Shown here in pieces: positions 10,741 through 23,023 of a DNA stretch of 64,000 nucleotides. The notes beneath the pieces are model-generated. The model had not been told where the DNA came from. It searched no databases and saw nothing but the letters and a program-made list of their open reading frames with translations. Location: assembly GCF_910592395.1 (NCBI RefSeq), contig NC_088323.1, forward strand, positions 9,546,001-9,610,000. Direction: 5' to 3'. Source of the DNA: Lineus longissimus (taxonomy: Eukaryota > Nemertea > Pilidiophora > Heteronemertea > Lineidae). Both the position numbers and the translations under genes were made by a program. How positions within the stretch are numbered: the first letter of the stretch is position 1; each line of letters starts with the position of its first letter.

Positions 10741-11084
10741 ACCCACCATAAAAAGGCGAAACTAGAGTACCGACATACATTTTCTGAATAAATCATCCGA
10801 AATGTGCTTTCAAAGACCTATTGGCCTAAACGCGTTGCCGTTTTTTTCTGTTTATCTGTTCTTTTTATTTCGCGCACTGCTAATGCCGCAAGTACCACGA
10901 CGCAATATAAAACGAGATTGCAAGAAACGTCCTCGTCCCTAAGATCCGTAATCCAGGCAAAAAGAAGCTGGGTGCTGTTTGTCTAGTGTAATGGCACCCA
11001 GGGTGCTTATTGTCCAGTCGATCTCGAACCTAGGTACCATTTGTCGGCACCCAAGACGACATCCACCCTTTCAGCATAACTTAG

Positions 11085-11461
11085 CCTATGCTGTTTCCCC
11101 GATTCGGTCTGACCTGACTCTGGTAAATGCATACAATTCAATACATCATGAAAAATCAAACTCCGACATGCAACATACCCAAACCCAAACATAAGATGAT
11201 ACTTCATACGAATGCCTGCAAATACTGTAAATGTTGCAATAAGTGGCTGTTGCGGGAAATCAGAAAAGACCTGTATTTAGATGATACTATTTTGATTGAT
11301 ACATCGTATCAAAGCAAGAGTTGTATTTCAATGGACCAAGTTAGCTTTTACTACGTTTCGACTTATCATGAATGGATAAAAATCTATAGGCCTTTTCTGA
11401 CTGCCCGCGAAGGCCACTTATTGCAGTGTTTACAGTATTCAGCTTTTAAAAAAAAATCATC
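11085..11461. other. No gene recognised
   Basis: A 148-codon plus-strand frame begins near here, but it contains no domain I recognise and runs into a tandem duplication. I do not call it a gene. Confidence 0.4.
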
Positions 11462-11587
11462 ATTGGTCTATTTTGTGTATTCAAAACGGGACATGGAATT
11501 AAGCACCCATAGCTCGTGTTTAAGCATTGGTCATTGGTCTATTTTGTGTATTCAAAACGGGACATGGAATTAAGCACCCATAGCTCG
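11462..11587 (+). repeat. Short tandem duplication, two units with period of about 69 bp
   Basis: The sequence from cattggtctattttgtgtat to acccatagctcg is repeated almost exactly, separated by a few bases. The duplication explains the repeated peptide seen in open frames here. Confidence 0.85.
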
Positions 11588-11589
11588 CT

Positions 11590-12420
11590 AAAAAAAAGGG
11601 CTAAATCCGCCCTTATTACCTCAGAAGCTGTGGAGAACACTGCATCTAGGGTCATGAGGCCAACTTGGTGCTGTAATTCACTTCCGTTCACTACACTGAC
11701 AGTCACTTGAACTCTAGAAATGACTGAACATTTGTGCAAAATTGTTTTTTTTTAAATTTGACTAAAAAATTGAGGAGGGCTACCAAACTTCTTTCAGTTT
11801 CATATGAATATATATTAGAATTATACGAACCACGCTAGCAGCCCGCGATCTGGACATTTGTGACCAGTGACATTGCTAAGCAAACTAAAACAGGCCATGA
11901 ACTAGAAAAATTGCTTTAAAAACCTTTCAAAAACAACTTTGCTTATGAAACCAAAAGATTTTCTTTGATCGGGACACACATTGATGGCCGTGCCAGCCGC
12001 CCATGCAATTGCATCGCTCACCTACTGATTGATTGATGATCGCCTGATATAAAGCTGTTATGTTGAGGTATAAATTCCGATGAAAAACAGGGAATTGCAA
12101 AAACAAAACAAATTATGTTAGCCAATTACAGTGGTGAGTAAGTCCGCTCATCAATTATAGAGTTAATAATGAATGAAAACTACTGGACCAAATCGGATGA
12201 TCTTTGTATCATTTTCTATAAGGATTCCTTGCCTATCCAAGCTAGTTTTTCTGGTCGTAGGGTACTGAAAATAGGCTGTTCCGTTTTTTGGACCACCCGG
12301 TATTCTGGTGATGAAGAAAAAAACTACACATAGAAATGCACATAGAAATTTTTATTTTTATTTTTAACTATGTAGTAGAGATTTCTCAGAGATTTCCCAT
12401 ACATTTTTTCTGGTGCCATT
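11590..12420. other. No gene recognised
   Basis: AT-rich sequence with short A and T runs; no motif, splice-supported exon or terminal repeat was found. Confidence 0.5.
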
Positions 12421-12423
12421 TTT

Positions 12424-12660
12424 TCATTGCCTTTTTTTCCAGTGCCTTTTTTCCCTAGTGCCTTTTTCCCTAGTGTATTTTTTCCTAGTGCCTTTTTTGC
12501 TAGTGCCTTTTTGCTAGTGCCTTTTTCCTAGTGCTTTTTTTTCCTAGTGCCTTTTTTACCTAGTGCCTTTTTTCCAGTGCTTTTTTACCTAGTGCCTTTT
12601 TTTCCGTACCTTTCTTTCCGTATCTTTTTTCCAGTGCCTTTTTTTTCCAGTGCCTTTATT
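12424..12660 (+). repeat. T-rich minisatellite, unit about CCTAGTGCCTTTTTT
   Basis: About a dozen imperfect copies of CTAGTGCCTTTTT(T/C) with unit lengths of 14-20 bases follow each other. Small length differences come from the T runs. Open frames across it are low-complexity artefacts. Confidence 0.9.
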
Positions 12661-13560
12661 ACCTACATTCGATTTATGTCTGTGCCACAACTCGATTCGA
12701 CATTAAAGATGGGATGTGACTGTCTCTTCAGGAAAAAGCAGCAATCATGGCCATCCCTTGGGCATTCGTTATGCTGTCGATCCAGGGTCTCCTGGTGGGG
12801 TCATAACTCCACTTTCAGGAAATGAAAAGATGTGATCGTCTTTCAGGAACAGTCAGCAGTCATGCTATCGTTTTACTGAAAATCTCATGTCAGGGTCACA
12901 ACTCAGTAGTAAAGAGATGTGACGGTCACTCCGTGAACAATGAAAATCATGCCCACCCTTGAGACTTTTGTATCCTGTGACTGTTTTATATCGGAGTCAC
13001 AACTCCACTTACAAAATATATTACGTGATGATGTGACTGTCTTTTCACGAACAATCGGCAATTATATCCACCCCATAGGCTTACCTCAAAAATAAAAACA
13101 GGATGCGATTGTCCCTTCAAGAGTTATCAGTCATCAAGCCTGTACGGCCGCCCAGGCTTACGTTCTGCTGTGCCTCTCTTATGCCATGTATGTCAGGGTC
13201 ACAACTGGATAGGAAAGAAAGGTTGTTACGATATCTTCAGAAGCAATCAGCAGCTTTACCCACCCCTTAGACTTGGTTTATGATGGGACCGTCTCACGAC
13301 TGTCGGTGTCACAACTCCTTGGTAAAGACTGGATGATACGGTCTCCTAACGAATAATGACTGAACAATCATGATCACCCTTTAGACTCACTCTTTACTGT
13401 GAATGTCTTAAGTCAGGGTCTCAACTCTGTAGTAAATACGAAATGTCACTGTCTCTTCAGGAACAAACAACCAACCACACATGCCCATCCGTTAGGCTTA
13501 GGTTGGGTTGAGACTGTCCTGTGTCAGTGTCACAACGCCAGGAACCAGGTCAGCGTCATG
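12661..13560 (+). repeat. Degenerate satellite, period roughly 100-130 bp
   Basis: A unit with the words gatgtgactgtctcttcagg, aacaatcagcaatcatg, cccaccctt, and gtcagggtcacaactc recurs at roughly 12.70, 12.83, 12.92, 13.03, 13.10, 13.21, 13.33 and 13.44 kb with considerable divergence. There is no conserved frame. It directly follows the T-rich minisatellite, so the two may form one larger array. Confidence 0.7.
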
Positions 13561-13839
13561 AACCCAAACATCCTCCCCACGTTTCACAATCACAACATGA
13601 ATAAGGTGAGTTTTTAATTAAAAGACTCTGGTAATAAACGAGTGCAAGCGGAGTGGGAGAGAAAGTTAAAGCATCTACTCTTGATTCAATATTTGAAATA
13701 TATTTAACTGCGTTTGCAATGAATTTTTCCCGAAACAGTGCTACTGGATATTGAATCAGACGTGTTCCCGTCAGCACATGTGCATTAAATAATGAAAGAG
13801 CTCTGTTATTTATATTATTATAATGTATTTACAACTGCA

Positions 13840-14405
13840 GCTGAAAGGGTGGATGTCGTCTTGGGTGCCGACAAATGGTACCCAGGTTCGAGATCGACTG
13901 GACAATAAGCACCCTGGGTGCCATTACACTAGACAAACAGCACCCAGCTTCTTTTTGCCTGGCCTACGGATCTTAGGGACGAGGACGTTTCTTGCAATTT
14001 CGTTTTATCTCGCGCCGTGGTACTTGCGGCATTAGCAGTGCGCGAAATAAAAAGAACAGATAAACAGAAAAAAACGCGTTAGGCCTATAGGTCTTTGAAA
14101 GCACATTTCGGATGATTTATTCAGAAAAGATATGTAAGAGGGATATATTCAGAGAATGAAAAATTGTGTGATGACAAATTGAATGGATTTGCTGCGTATT
14201 TTTATTTTTATTTTTATTATGGTTATCGTGACACGTGACCTCCGTGAGCGTGGGGCCAACCTCGGTTGTAGGTATAGAAAAAGTGTAGAAGAAGAAGCTG
14301 GGTGCTGTTTGTCTAGTGTAATGGCACAAAGGGTGCTTATTGTCCAGTCGATCTCAAACCTGGGTACCATTTGTCGGCACCCAGGACGACATCCACCCTT
14401 TCAGC
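13840..14405. mobile_element. Complete foldback MITE with 9-bp target duplication
   Basis: The element runs from GCTGAAAGGGTGGATGTCGT to its reverse complement and is flanked on both sides by ACAACTGCA (13831-13839 and 14406-14414). The outer ~105 bp or more of the arms are inverted copies. The middle (tcagaaaagatatgtaagag...) is the empty site that lets the pogo insertion in the 7234-11075 copy be recognised. Non-coding; MULE-like by target duplication length only. Confidence 0.92.
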
Positions 14406-14980
14406 ACAACTGCAATGAAGTGCTTACGCAAATGTTCACAAAAGTGAATAAAATATTTAAATATTATTCAAATTTTAAATAGATTTGGCCTAGAAGAGCG
14501 ATGACCATCGTAAACAAACGGTTTTTGGCGTATGCAATCATGATCACATATCGAAGAGACAAAAACACTCGTTTGCATTAAGTTCAATGATCTGCATCAG
14601 AAACAGTGATAGATGTGAACATGATGCGTATGGGTTAAGAATCAATTTCACGTAATCGATCGCCTTTTCAAAGCAATCGATATAAAAATGATAAGCTCAT
14701 TCTTTGCTCTCTTTAAACCAATCTTTCCTATACAATCATTCACACAGTTTGTTTTGAAATTGATGACACTGTCGTATTATAGAAACCGTAATCTAACCAA
14801 GACATGCATTTTGTTGTGTGTGTCGCAGGATGCAGCGGACGCAGCAAGGGACGCCAGATCAGAGAGGTGACTGACCTTGCCGTGTTCGTAATTCACAGGT
14901 TGTTTTATAATTTATGAAACATTGCCTTATCATAGAAACAGTAATCATACCATCACGGTCCCACCAGTTCATGTATTTGG
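14406..14980. other. No gene recognised
   Basis: AT-rich sequence. Around 14815-14875 the words gtgtgtcgcag and cgccagatcagagaggtgac resemble the start of the neighbouring R1 repeat, so this may hold a degraded partial copy. Confidence 0.4.
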
Positions 14981-15260
14981 TAATGTGTGTCGCAGCAGAA
15001 CAAGGAACACCAGATCGGAGAGGTGACTAAACATGATGTTTTTCGTAATTCAACTTTATCCTGATCAACGCCTCTATCGTAGCGGAGCACTGATGCTGCT
15101 CTGATGTTACCAACATCAGGTCGGCCATTTTTCCCGATAACAAAGCCACAACAGCAGAGCCCCTGAACCAGGAAAGAGGCTAACTGTGCTTTTGAATTGG
15201 ATATGTGACTAAGGGTCAATATTGAGATACCAATACGAACCCTCTTTGGTGTTGCAAAAA
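14980..15260 (+). repeat. Dispersed repeat R1, partial copy 2
   Basis: The segment from gtgtgtcgcagcagaac through cagatcggagaggtgac, cctgatcaacgcc and acatcaggtcggcc matches 37797-37820 joined to 38296-38500 and, reverse-complemented, part of 4560-4735. It supplies the uninterrupted version of the site into which the MITE at 37824-38295 inserted. Confidence 0.6.
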
Positions 15261-15583
15261 TTCCGTCGAAACCCGTGCCGGTTTTCCATTCTATACACTA
15301 CACCTCCTTTTCAGTATATATAATGAGTGAGATCGTCAGGCAACTTGTACGACGGCTTTTATTTAACTATTACGTCGTCAGGTTTTTTTTAATTTATTAA
15401 TTTTTGGCGAAATGTTGACCAAACGAAGTGGGATATGCATAACTATTCGTTTTGCATGGTAAATGAATTGTGAACTTTTAACCTTTGATAAATTGTGAAT
15501 TACATGTTCACTCGATAAAACGTCCTTGGCTTCAGCTGTTGTGCCCGGCATTAAGTCGACGAATGCTTAGGGCCACCACTTTC

Positions 15584-16131
15584 GCTGAAAGGGTGGATGT
15601 CGTCCTGGGTGCCGACAAATGGTACCCAGGTTCGAGATTGACTGGACAATAAGCACCCTGGGTGCCATTACACTAGACAAACAGCACCCAGCTTCTTTTT
15701 GCCTGGCATACGGATCTTTAGGGACGAGGACGTTTCTTGCAATCTCGTTTTATCTCGCGCCGTGGCACTGGTACATATCGACTGATTGTCAAGAAAAATA
15801 CGCAGCAAATCCGTTCATTTTGTCATCACACAATTTTTCATTCTCTGAATATATCCCTATAAATGTGCTTTCAAAAACCTATAGACCTAAACGCGTTTTT
15901 TTTCTGTTTATCTGTTCTTTTTATTTCGCGCACTGCTAATGTCGCAAGTACCACGACGCGAGATAAAACGAGATTGCAAGAAACGTCCTCGTCCCTAAGA
16001 TCCGTAAGCTAGGCAAAACGAGGCTGGGTGCTGTTTGTCTAGTGTAATAGCACCCAGGGTGTTTATTGTCCAGTCGATCTCGAACCTGGGTACCATTGTC
16101 GGCACCCAAGGACGACATCCACCCTTTCAGC
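15584..16131. mobile_element. Foldback MITE, chimeric copy without target duplication
   Basis: Both ends carry the GCTGAAAGGGTGGATGTCGT terminus, but both arms are of the same type (ctttttgcctggc), whereas the complete copy has two different arms. The nine bases outside the ends do not match. A likely explanation is recombination between two copies, or gene conversion of one arm. Confidence 0.8.
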
Positions 16132-17029
16132 TATAGTGTGAGTATAATACAACGAGGTTCAGGATGCTGCATGTATCAAGGTTATTTTGCCGTTACGCAA
16201 GGTGGCACATGATTGATCGATAACACAAGTTATGCACTTGGTGAACGTCTGGTCATCCCTAAAAATAGTGTGGGATAGTCTGACCATCGAAACTTGGCTA
16301 TAAATTAGGTTAAATTCCGCACAACGCACAGCGGAGTCTATTTCAATGGGCCAATCAAAACAAGCATAGGTCCCTACTATAGCCTCGGTCTCATGAATGT
16401 TTGCCTTTTCCGGTTCCATATTTGCAATACATTGGTCTCACTAGCCAGTGGTGATCAGGTCGGGATTGTATCCTCCCAAAAAACTTGTTCTTCAATCTCG
16501 AGTGATTACCATGGATACAGATGGGCCTACTCTATCCCTATTCCTACTTGTTGAAATGTAAATGTCCGATGTTTTTTGTGAAGGGGTAGCTTTGACGATT
16601 ATTTGAGGAAAATACCAGTTTCTTCTGTGCACTTACGCAGTGAGCAGGCCCCGCATGCTTTTTATAGCTCAATAGGATGTTGACATCGACTAGTTCCTGA
16701 GAGATTGCACATGAGCTTAATATGTAAGTCTTTTTGCGGGGTAGCGTTTCAGACATGCATGTAATGTTTTTCTTTGTTTCTCGCTTTCGAGGAGTCAAGA
16801 CCCCATTAAGCTATCTTTTGAATGCAAGGAAATATATTGACACACTGGTGTTAGCAATCTTTTCTCACCCCCCCCCCCCCCACGCACACATCTAAAAAGT
16901 GTCCTACTCTACTACTGTTGGTGACGAAATAGGTCATGGTTCTGTAAGACCCATGACCTTAAATCCATCCATGATTGTAAGGGCATAAAATAATTTATCC
17001 CTGGATAACTCTATCCTATAGATTCTTTG
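16132..17029. other. No gene recognised
   Basis: Only short frames without motifs. A run of 15 C residues lies near 16868-16882. Confidence 0.5.
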
Positions 17030-18400
17030 CACTTGAATGGGAACAACGTTTTCATAAGGGGAGGGGGGGGCCTTAAGATACATGCGTGAAGGAATTAGTG
17101 CATTTCCATTAGAAATTCTCTGTATAGCTTTAAACAAAAATTTTTGGTCAAAAAATATGCGGGGTAGTTTCATGTGTCTGTGCGTCACTCCAGTGGGTCG
17201 GTGGGTCGCGCGCCCATTGGCTGATTTTCAATTTTCAAGAATTAATTTCAATTTTAGACGGTTCGGGGGGCCTTTCCCCCCGACACATGCCTAAAAAAAT
17301 CAGGAAACATTTATTTGTATTCTAATTAGAAAAACTGCCGCCTAAATCACACATTACTCACAAAAATGCCGACGTTTTGTTTCAATTTTGCCGAGGTCAC
17401 GTGACATATAGTATATTCCACACACGCGCGCGCTCGCCTGGTAACTGTTGCCAAGACGTGTTTCTTCAGTGTTTTCTCGAAATCACACTAAATCAACAAT
17501 ACAATATGATCTAAATAATGCAAATACGCTTTTCGTGCCATCTAACATGCACTTGACTGCTCACTGCGCGTGCAAATTAGCGAGAAAAAATTATTGTTAT
17601 TGACTTTTTCTCCAATATATACACCAGCGGAACCATTTCCACCTCGGCCGTGGCCTAATAATCCCAACAATTTTAGGGGGGTTCGGGGGGATTTTATCCC
17701 CCCCCCCCCCCCCCCGACATATACTTCAGGACAGATCAAAGAATTTCATTTGCATGTCCGCCTTAACAGCTTAAATCCTGTACAAAAGTGATGTTTATTT
17801 GCGGAATTCAATCAAAACTCGCGCAGATTCGTGAAACCAGTCTCACTCTCAGTTGGCAAATTGGCCGAACTCTCAATATACACCATCTAGATTCTGCACC
17901 CTAGCGGACAGAGAACAAACTACTTTCGGCCGTCTGCTTCAGTCATGTCAGTGGCGTCCGCACACAAATGAAGACACAATTTCGATTCTTCCTTTCAAAT
18001 TTCCCAAATTTCTTGCAATATTTAAACAGCAATAAACCAATTTTAACAGCAGTAAACCAATTCAATTGATCATTATTACCATTCAGAACATACATAGATA
18101 CTTTTTTTTCATAACACGACCTTTCACAATAATTATTTTTGGCATTTTATTAGGAACTACGGTTAGGGCTTGGCCGCGCATGAATAAGGACATTCACAAT
18201 GTATTACCAAAACAAAAATGTGTCGGAAGGAACTATGGATGGTCCCAACATGGGGGGTTTGGGGGGGGGGGGTTCCCCTCCATTGTACTGGGTAAAAACG
18301 TTACGCTATCGTAGGGGGGTTCGGGGGTGCTCCCCCGACATAAAGAGGGGGCTCACTAAGTCCTTGCCTTTACATATTAACGTAGCGTTGGCCGCCGTCA
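17030..18400 (+). repeat. G-rich repeat module, copy I
   Basis: This region shares ordered blocks with 24740-25890 and 26500-27710: the ggtcacgtgacata block, ttctgcaccctagcgg, actactttc-gccgtctgct, and the terminal part ggtcccaacatggggg ... ggggggttcgggggtgctcccccgaca. Long G and C runs and short G/C hairpins recur in every copy. No coding sequence is conserved among them. The class of element is unknown; no terminal repeat or target duplication could be fixed. Confidence 0.6.
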
Positions 18401-18424
18401 CGTCACCATGCATTTTTTCCATTA

Positions 18425-19485
18425 CTGTAACGTGACTTGACATGGTAGTTGATAAAGTATGGAATTAGTGAAACCTTGGAAACACTGATAAACCTTGGAA
18501 TATTCAATGTAAACCATGGAATCACTGTGCAAATAGCGCGGGAAATCGGGTGCGTTCCTTCCACGATTTATACCCTCCCAACTGACAGTCTCGTCCCAGC
18601 TGACTTTATTGATAGCAATTTGCCAGTTAGTTCAGAAGCCAACATTTTTAATGTGGAGGATGACGTCATCAATTGGCAATGCGCTGTGGTCGTTAAAATA
18701 TTTTATTTCTCTTCAATGGAAGCAAAAATTAGTTTTTATGATTGTTTTGTATTCCATAGACGATAAAGTATTATGCTCGGTACTAGATGCACGAGATCAT
18801 AGGACAAACACACACGTGAATAAAAAAACCCGCTTAGAACTGGTGACGTCACAAAGATCTCTGCATCCCTCGATGCGTACTGGAAGATGTAAGAAATCGC
18901 TCACGGCGAAGGAAATTTTCATCCGCAAACTTCGGTAATAAACATACATGACTAAGCTTCTTTTATTCATCGTTTGTTATAAAATATCAGTCAATCATAG
19001 ACAATTAGGCCTAGACATAGTCGTCAACCTTATCCATGCATAATGCATGACAGGCCCCCAACTTCCCAAGCAACTCGTCTGATCGAAAAGGCCCCGTGTG
19101 GTGGTGGCGTATTTATAAGCGGAGCGCTATTGGTCCATATTATGGGTGTGTGGTGGGCGTGTCTTCCCATATTTGGGAGATCAGTACTGTACACTGGAGG
19201 CGAGGTACAACTGGGTTGTTTTAAAATATAGACTATTGAATCGGATATGCGACAGATTTCTAAATTACCATAAAATTCCGATCTGATCATGTAAGAATAA
19301 GCTCCAAATGTTGATTCGTAACCACGTTAGGTTCGAATGGCATTATTTCATGTTTTTATGCATTTTTAGGACTGATTCCAAGGTTTATCACTGGTTCCAA
19401 GGTTTCACTGATTCCAAGCTTTATCAACTACCACTTGACATGACGTCTTCGTAAACGTTGTTCTGAATCAAGTGCATTGATCTAT
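18425..19485. repeat. Pair of inverted repeats flanking about 0.9 kb
   Basis: About 70 bp at 18428-18500 (tggtagttgataaag, agtgaaaccttgga, tgataaaccttgg) recurs in inverted orientation at 19373-19445. The right arm continues outward into cgtaaacgttgttctgaatcaagtgca, which also forms the arms of the small MITE at 53994-54122. This looks like a transposon with degraded left end; the inner region has no recognised gene. Confidence 0.6.
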
Positions 19486-19652
19486 AGACACTAGGCTGAC
19501 TAGCTTTATCCTATACCCCAAGTGCACAGGTCCGGCAAAACAAAACAGTGACCCGAAAAATTAATGTGAACTTCACCAAAATCAAGGAATTCACGTCACG
19601 GGATTTTTTGGTAAAAAAATGACAAAAATCGCCTTTTAATCGTCATTTTTTT

Positions 19653-20381
19653 CGGCTGTTATAAAACGCGGATTCCGCGGAAATCCGCGGAAAAATCACA
19701 AAGCCGCCAGTAAATACGCGCATAATATTTAATGATAATTATATTATACAAATAACAACATAAATCATAAATCGGAGGCAAGAACTACCAGTTATCTGCA
19801 CATTTCATTGGTCAGATTTTAATCCTCTGGAGCGCCATTCATGCCATTCCGATCGACTCTTTCCTCTTGCTTTTTTTCTTGGTGTTGATAAACTTTGCAT
19901 GTTATCTTCGACACCACCGTGGTTCCTTCCCTATAACGGAACACATTACGAGGCTGCTTTCAAGTGTGACTGTTGCCCGGATTGATGTACGTTACGGTAT
20001 ATGCCTCCTTCAAATATAAGTCGATGATGAACTGAATTCTGTTCTACGAATTTTTTTTAGGACAATCAACCTAACCAACCGAACCTAACCAACCATATGC
20101 GACTGCACATTGGAGTCTATTTTAAGCAATCACAAAAACTTACTTCGCGGCCCGTCCAGAGTATAAGTTTATTTCAAACTACAAGGTGCTTGTGATTTAC
20201 GGCGCATACAGCGCACCATATAACAGGGATTCCCAAAGACCTTGTCACCAGGAGTACTTCATGCGCACAACAATGCACACTACTAATATGAAAAACTCTC
20301 ACCTGCGGTTCAGGTAGCCACCCTGTAGCCAAGTTAGATTTTTCCGCGGATTTCCGCGGAATCCGCGTTTTATAACAGCCG
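19653..20381. mobile_element. MITE with 9-bp target duplication
   Basis: Terminal inverted repeats of about 45 bp start CGGCTGTTATAAAACGCGGA and include two TCCGCGGA palindromes. CATTTTTTT is present directly outside both ends (19644-19652 and 20382-20390). The interior is non-coding. The target duplication length suggests MULE-like mobilisation, by a transposase not present here. Confidence 0.85.
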
Positions 20382-20390
20382 CATTTTTTT

Positions 20391-21254
20391 AGATATTTAT
20401 TGGGATGTGTGGTATATGAAAAATAAAAAACCGACGTCGCCACCGGTCCTCGTCACGGCCCAGTACGATATGATTTTCTACGACATGATGAAAGCTCGAG
20501 ACCGTCAAATCGTAGTGACCCGGCGGCAATTTTTTATTCCTAATCGACATATCCTTTGCACCTTCTATAACTCTTCTGATTGGCTGAAGGTTTGCTTACG
20601 TCAGAGTGTGACTTGATCATCAATTTTGTCTTTACATTCAGAAACTGGTAAATAAAAGCTAATATAAGAGCATACAGAGACGAATACATGTAACCTAGAT
20701 GTACAGTTACTAGTTCCACACACACTAGCCTACACACCTCAGCACAGCATTACCAGTCCTGTTTTCTCGAGTGGAAAAACTTCGCTTGCGCTGCTTAAAG
20801 GCCATGACTCCAGGTATTTTGCCATTTCCTGCTGTTAGACGATTGCAAAATTGCACCTAACAATCTATACAATACAGAAAACCCCATGCAATTTGCTACA
20901 TCCATTTTGAAGATATAGCCATTTATGTGTTTGACAACTAGATTACCTAATTAGGCTAGCAACTGGCTTGTTAGAGCCAGGCGGCGGGTTCACCAAAAGT
21001 TGTGATGTAGATCAGGCTATTGCTCTACTTTGGAGGACAAATATCAATTATATCAATTAATGCTCTTAAAATTGATATATGAAGTCTGTTTTTTATTGAC
21101 ATTTTCAATGTTCTAGTGTAAAAGCATACTTTTGCCCATGATAAATGAGTTTATTGTATTCCAAAAAGTAATTAATCTAATTTTTTAATCTTTTTGGAAA
21201 AACGGTAATATTTATTTTAGAAGCCGAATCTCACATCTAGAAAGTGTTATTGGA
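20391..21254. other. No gene recognised
   Basis: AT-rich DNA with short frames lacking motifs or splice context. Confidence 0.5.
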
Positions 21255-21480
21255 GAACTATTAACCATGCTCTTTCTTAGAGTAATGTAACAATTAACTA
21301 TGCTCTTTCCTGAAGAACTAGGATAATGAAACATGATCTTTCTGAGAAAACTTTATCAATGAACCATGATCTTTCTCAGAAAACTATTTTAATGAAACCT
21401 GCTCTTTCTTGGGATACTATAAGAATGAACCGTTCTCATTGTTTGAGAACTATGATCAACCATGCTCATTCTTGATGTTG
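21255..21480 (+). repeat. Minisatellite, about six units of roughly 40 bp
   Basis: Imperfect units built from aatgaaccatgctctttct and (g)agaaaactat follow one another, for example starting near 21264, 21297, 21329, 21360, 21393 and 21425. Divergence between units is moderate. Confidence 0.75.
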
Positions 21481-21943
21481 ACTTCTCTTTTCTTTTCCTT
21501 TTTTGGACGGGTTTGAATGGGATAATGAAATTTGGTTTGCTGTTTTTGCTCTTGTGATATCTACATATTTCAAAACATTCCATAAGTTGGTCCCTCCAGC
21601 GTAAGCATGGGTTGTTCTTGCCCTCTGGCAAAAAACTTGTGCTCTCGTGTATAAATGTTAATAGTTTTGTATCTATAGGCTAACAACAGGCTGTGATGTC
21701 ATATGTTAATAATTTATATGATCTGTTTATAAATTATTCTTGTTTGTCAGTCTAGCTAGTCTCCTCTAATGACATCTGCCTAACGGATAGTTGGAAATTG
21801 AAAATAGGGATTTTGTCTTGCCACTGAGTCAAGTTTATAGCCATAATTTTATATGGAGTATCTATTTCCATCAGGGAGAGTCATGAGATGAGATAGGTGT
21901 GATCTGTCACATAATATAATTCAATATAGATAACATTTATCTA
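21481..21943. other. No gene recognised
   Basis: AT-rich sequence with no motif or repeat that I could identify. Confidence 0.5.
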
Positions 21944-23023
21944 ACTGCCTCTTGTATGAACTGTAGAAAAGTAGTTGTTCTCTCTAACTTTCCATATCAA
22001 GTAACTTTCCATTTGACAGATTTTCATGCATTTCAACTGAATTTGTTTGCTGATTAAAATTTATAAGCCGTCCTGGATGAGACCAGATAACTATGTGACC
22101 AGACATAGAGAAGTTACCAACATCTTACAGATAGTTCAATGCAGCACATTTTCTGATAAGATATTTTAATAATTTGTGATTTCAGTGGGGAGTAGTTCTT
22201 ACAGATTTTTTTAATTTCATGTGATATTAATGGCTCGAACATGTACGGCTCAACGTTTTTAAACGTTGAGCCGTACATGTTTTGGTCGATACAGAATGAT
22301 ATTTAAAAATATCCTTCTGTATCGACCAAAACATCCTCAAATTCACTGCTCTCACTCTCTGAACTGTATGCGGAAGCCATCTTGCTTTGTTCTGAATAGC
22401 CTGATCTACGTCATCAACAAATCCCTAGGGGCCACATGTGGAACTAATCTAAAGTTGTGTGTGGTGGGAAATTCAAATAGTTTACTGCCTCTTGTATGAA
22501 CTGTAGAAAAGTAGTTGTTCTCTCTAACTTTCCATATCAAGTAACTTTCCATTTGACAGATTTTCATGCATTTCAACTGAATTTGTTTGCTGATTAAAAT
22601 TTATAAGCCGTCCTGGATGAGACCAGATAACTATGTGACCAGACATAGAGAAGTTACCAACATCTTACAGATAGTTCAATGCAGCACATTTTCTGATAAG
22701 ATATTTTAATAATTTGTGATTTCAGTGGGGAGTAGTTCTTACAGATTTTTTTAATTTCATGTGATATTAATGGCTCGAACATGTACGGCTCAACGTTTTT
22801 AAACGTTGAGCCGTACATGTTTTGGTCGATACAGAATGATATTTAAAAATATCCTTCTGTATCGACCAAAACATCCTCAAATTCACTGCTCTCACTCTCT
22901 GAACTGTATGCGGAAGCCATCTTGCTTTGTTCTGAATAGCCTGATCTACGTCATCAACAAATCCCTAGGGGCCACATGTGGAACTAATCTAAAGTTGTGT
23001 GTGGTGGGAAATTCAAATAGTTT
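21944..23023 (+). repeat. Apparently perfect 540-bp tandem duplication
   Basis: Positions 21944-22483 and 22484-23023 read identically as far as I can compare by eye, starting at actgcctcttgtatgaactg and ending aattcaaatagttt. Each unit contains two adjacent hairpins: one on acatgtacggctcaacgttt and its reverse complement, the next on ttttggtcgatacagaa and its reverse complement. No convincing gene lies in the unit. Identity this high means a very recent duplication or an assembly artefact. Confidence 0.9.

Larger units (their letters stand above)
7509..10767 (+). mobile_element. pogo/Tigger-like DNA transposon, inserted in a foldback MITE
   Basis: Terminal inverted repeats CTCTAGTTTCGCCTTTTTAT are found at both ends, with TA outside each (7507-7508 and 10768-10769), as expected of the Tc1/mariner/pogo superfamily. 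The element contains a CENP-B-like transposase pseudogene on the plus strand. The insertion point is proved by the related uninterrupted MITE at 13840-14405, which has a continuous sequence across the equivalent position. The element is about 3.26 kb, including a 748-bp Harbinger-type MITE. Confidence 0.9.
7234..11075. mobile_element. Foldback MITE with 9-bp target duplication, split by a pogo insertion
   Basis: Both ends are the family terminus GCTGAAAGGGTGGATGTCGT in inverted orientation, and ATAACTTAG is present directly outside each end (7225-7233 and 11076-11084), a perfect 9-bp target duplication. With the inner pogo element (7509-10767) and its TA removed, the remaining arms are about 580 bp, close to the 566 bp of the uninterrupted copy at 13840-14405. 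A 9-bp duplication is typical of Mutator-like (MULE) transposition; no MULE transposase is encoded, so it is non-autonomous. Confidence 0.88.

Noticed and set aside
7234-11075. A new transposon type: pogo transposase with 9-bp target duplication
   Set aside because: The pogo element has its own terminal repeats and TA duplication inside the MITE; the 9-bp duplication belongs to the outer, older MITE.
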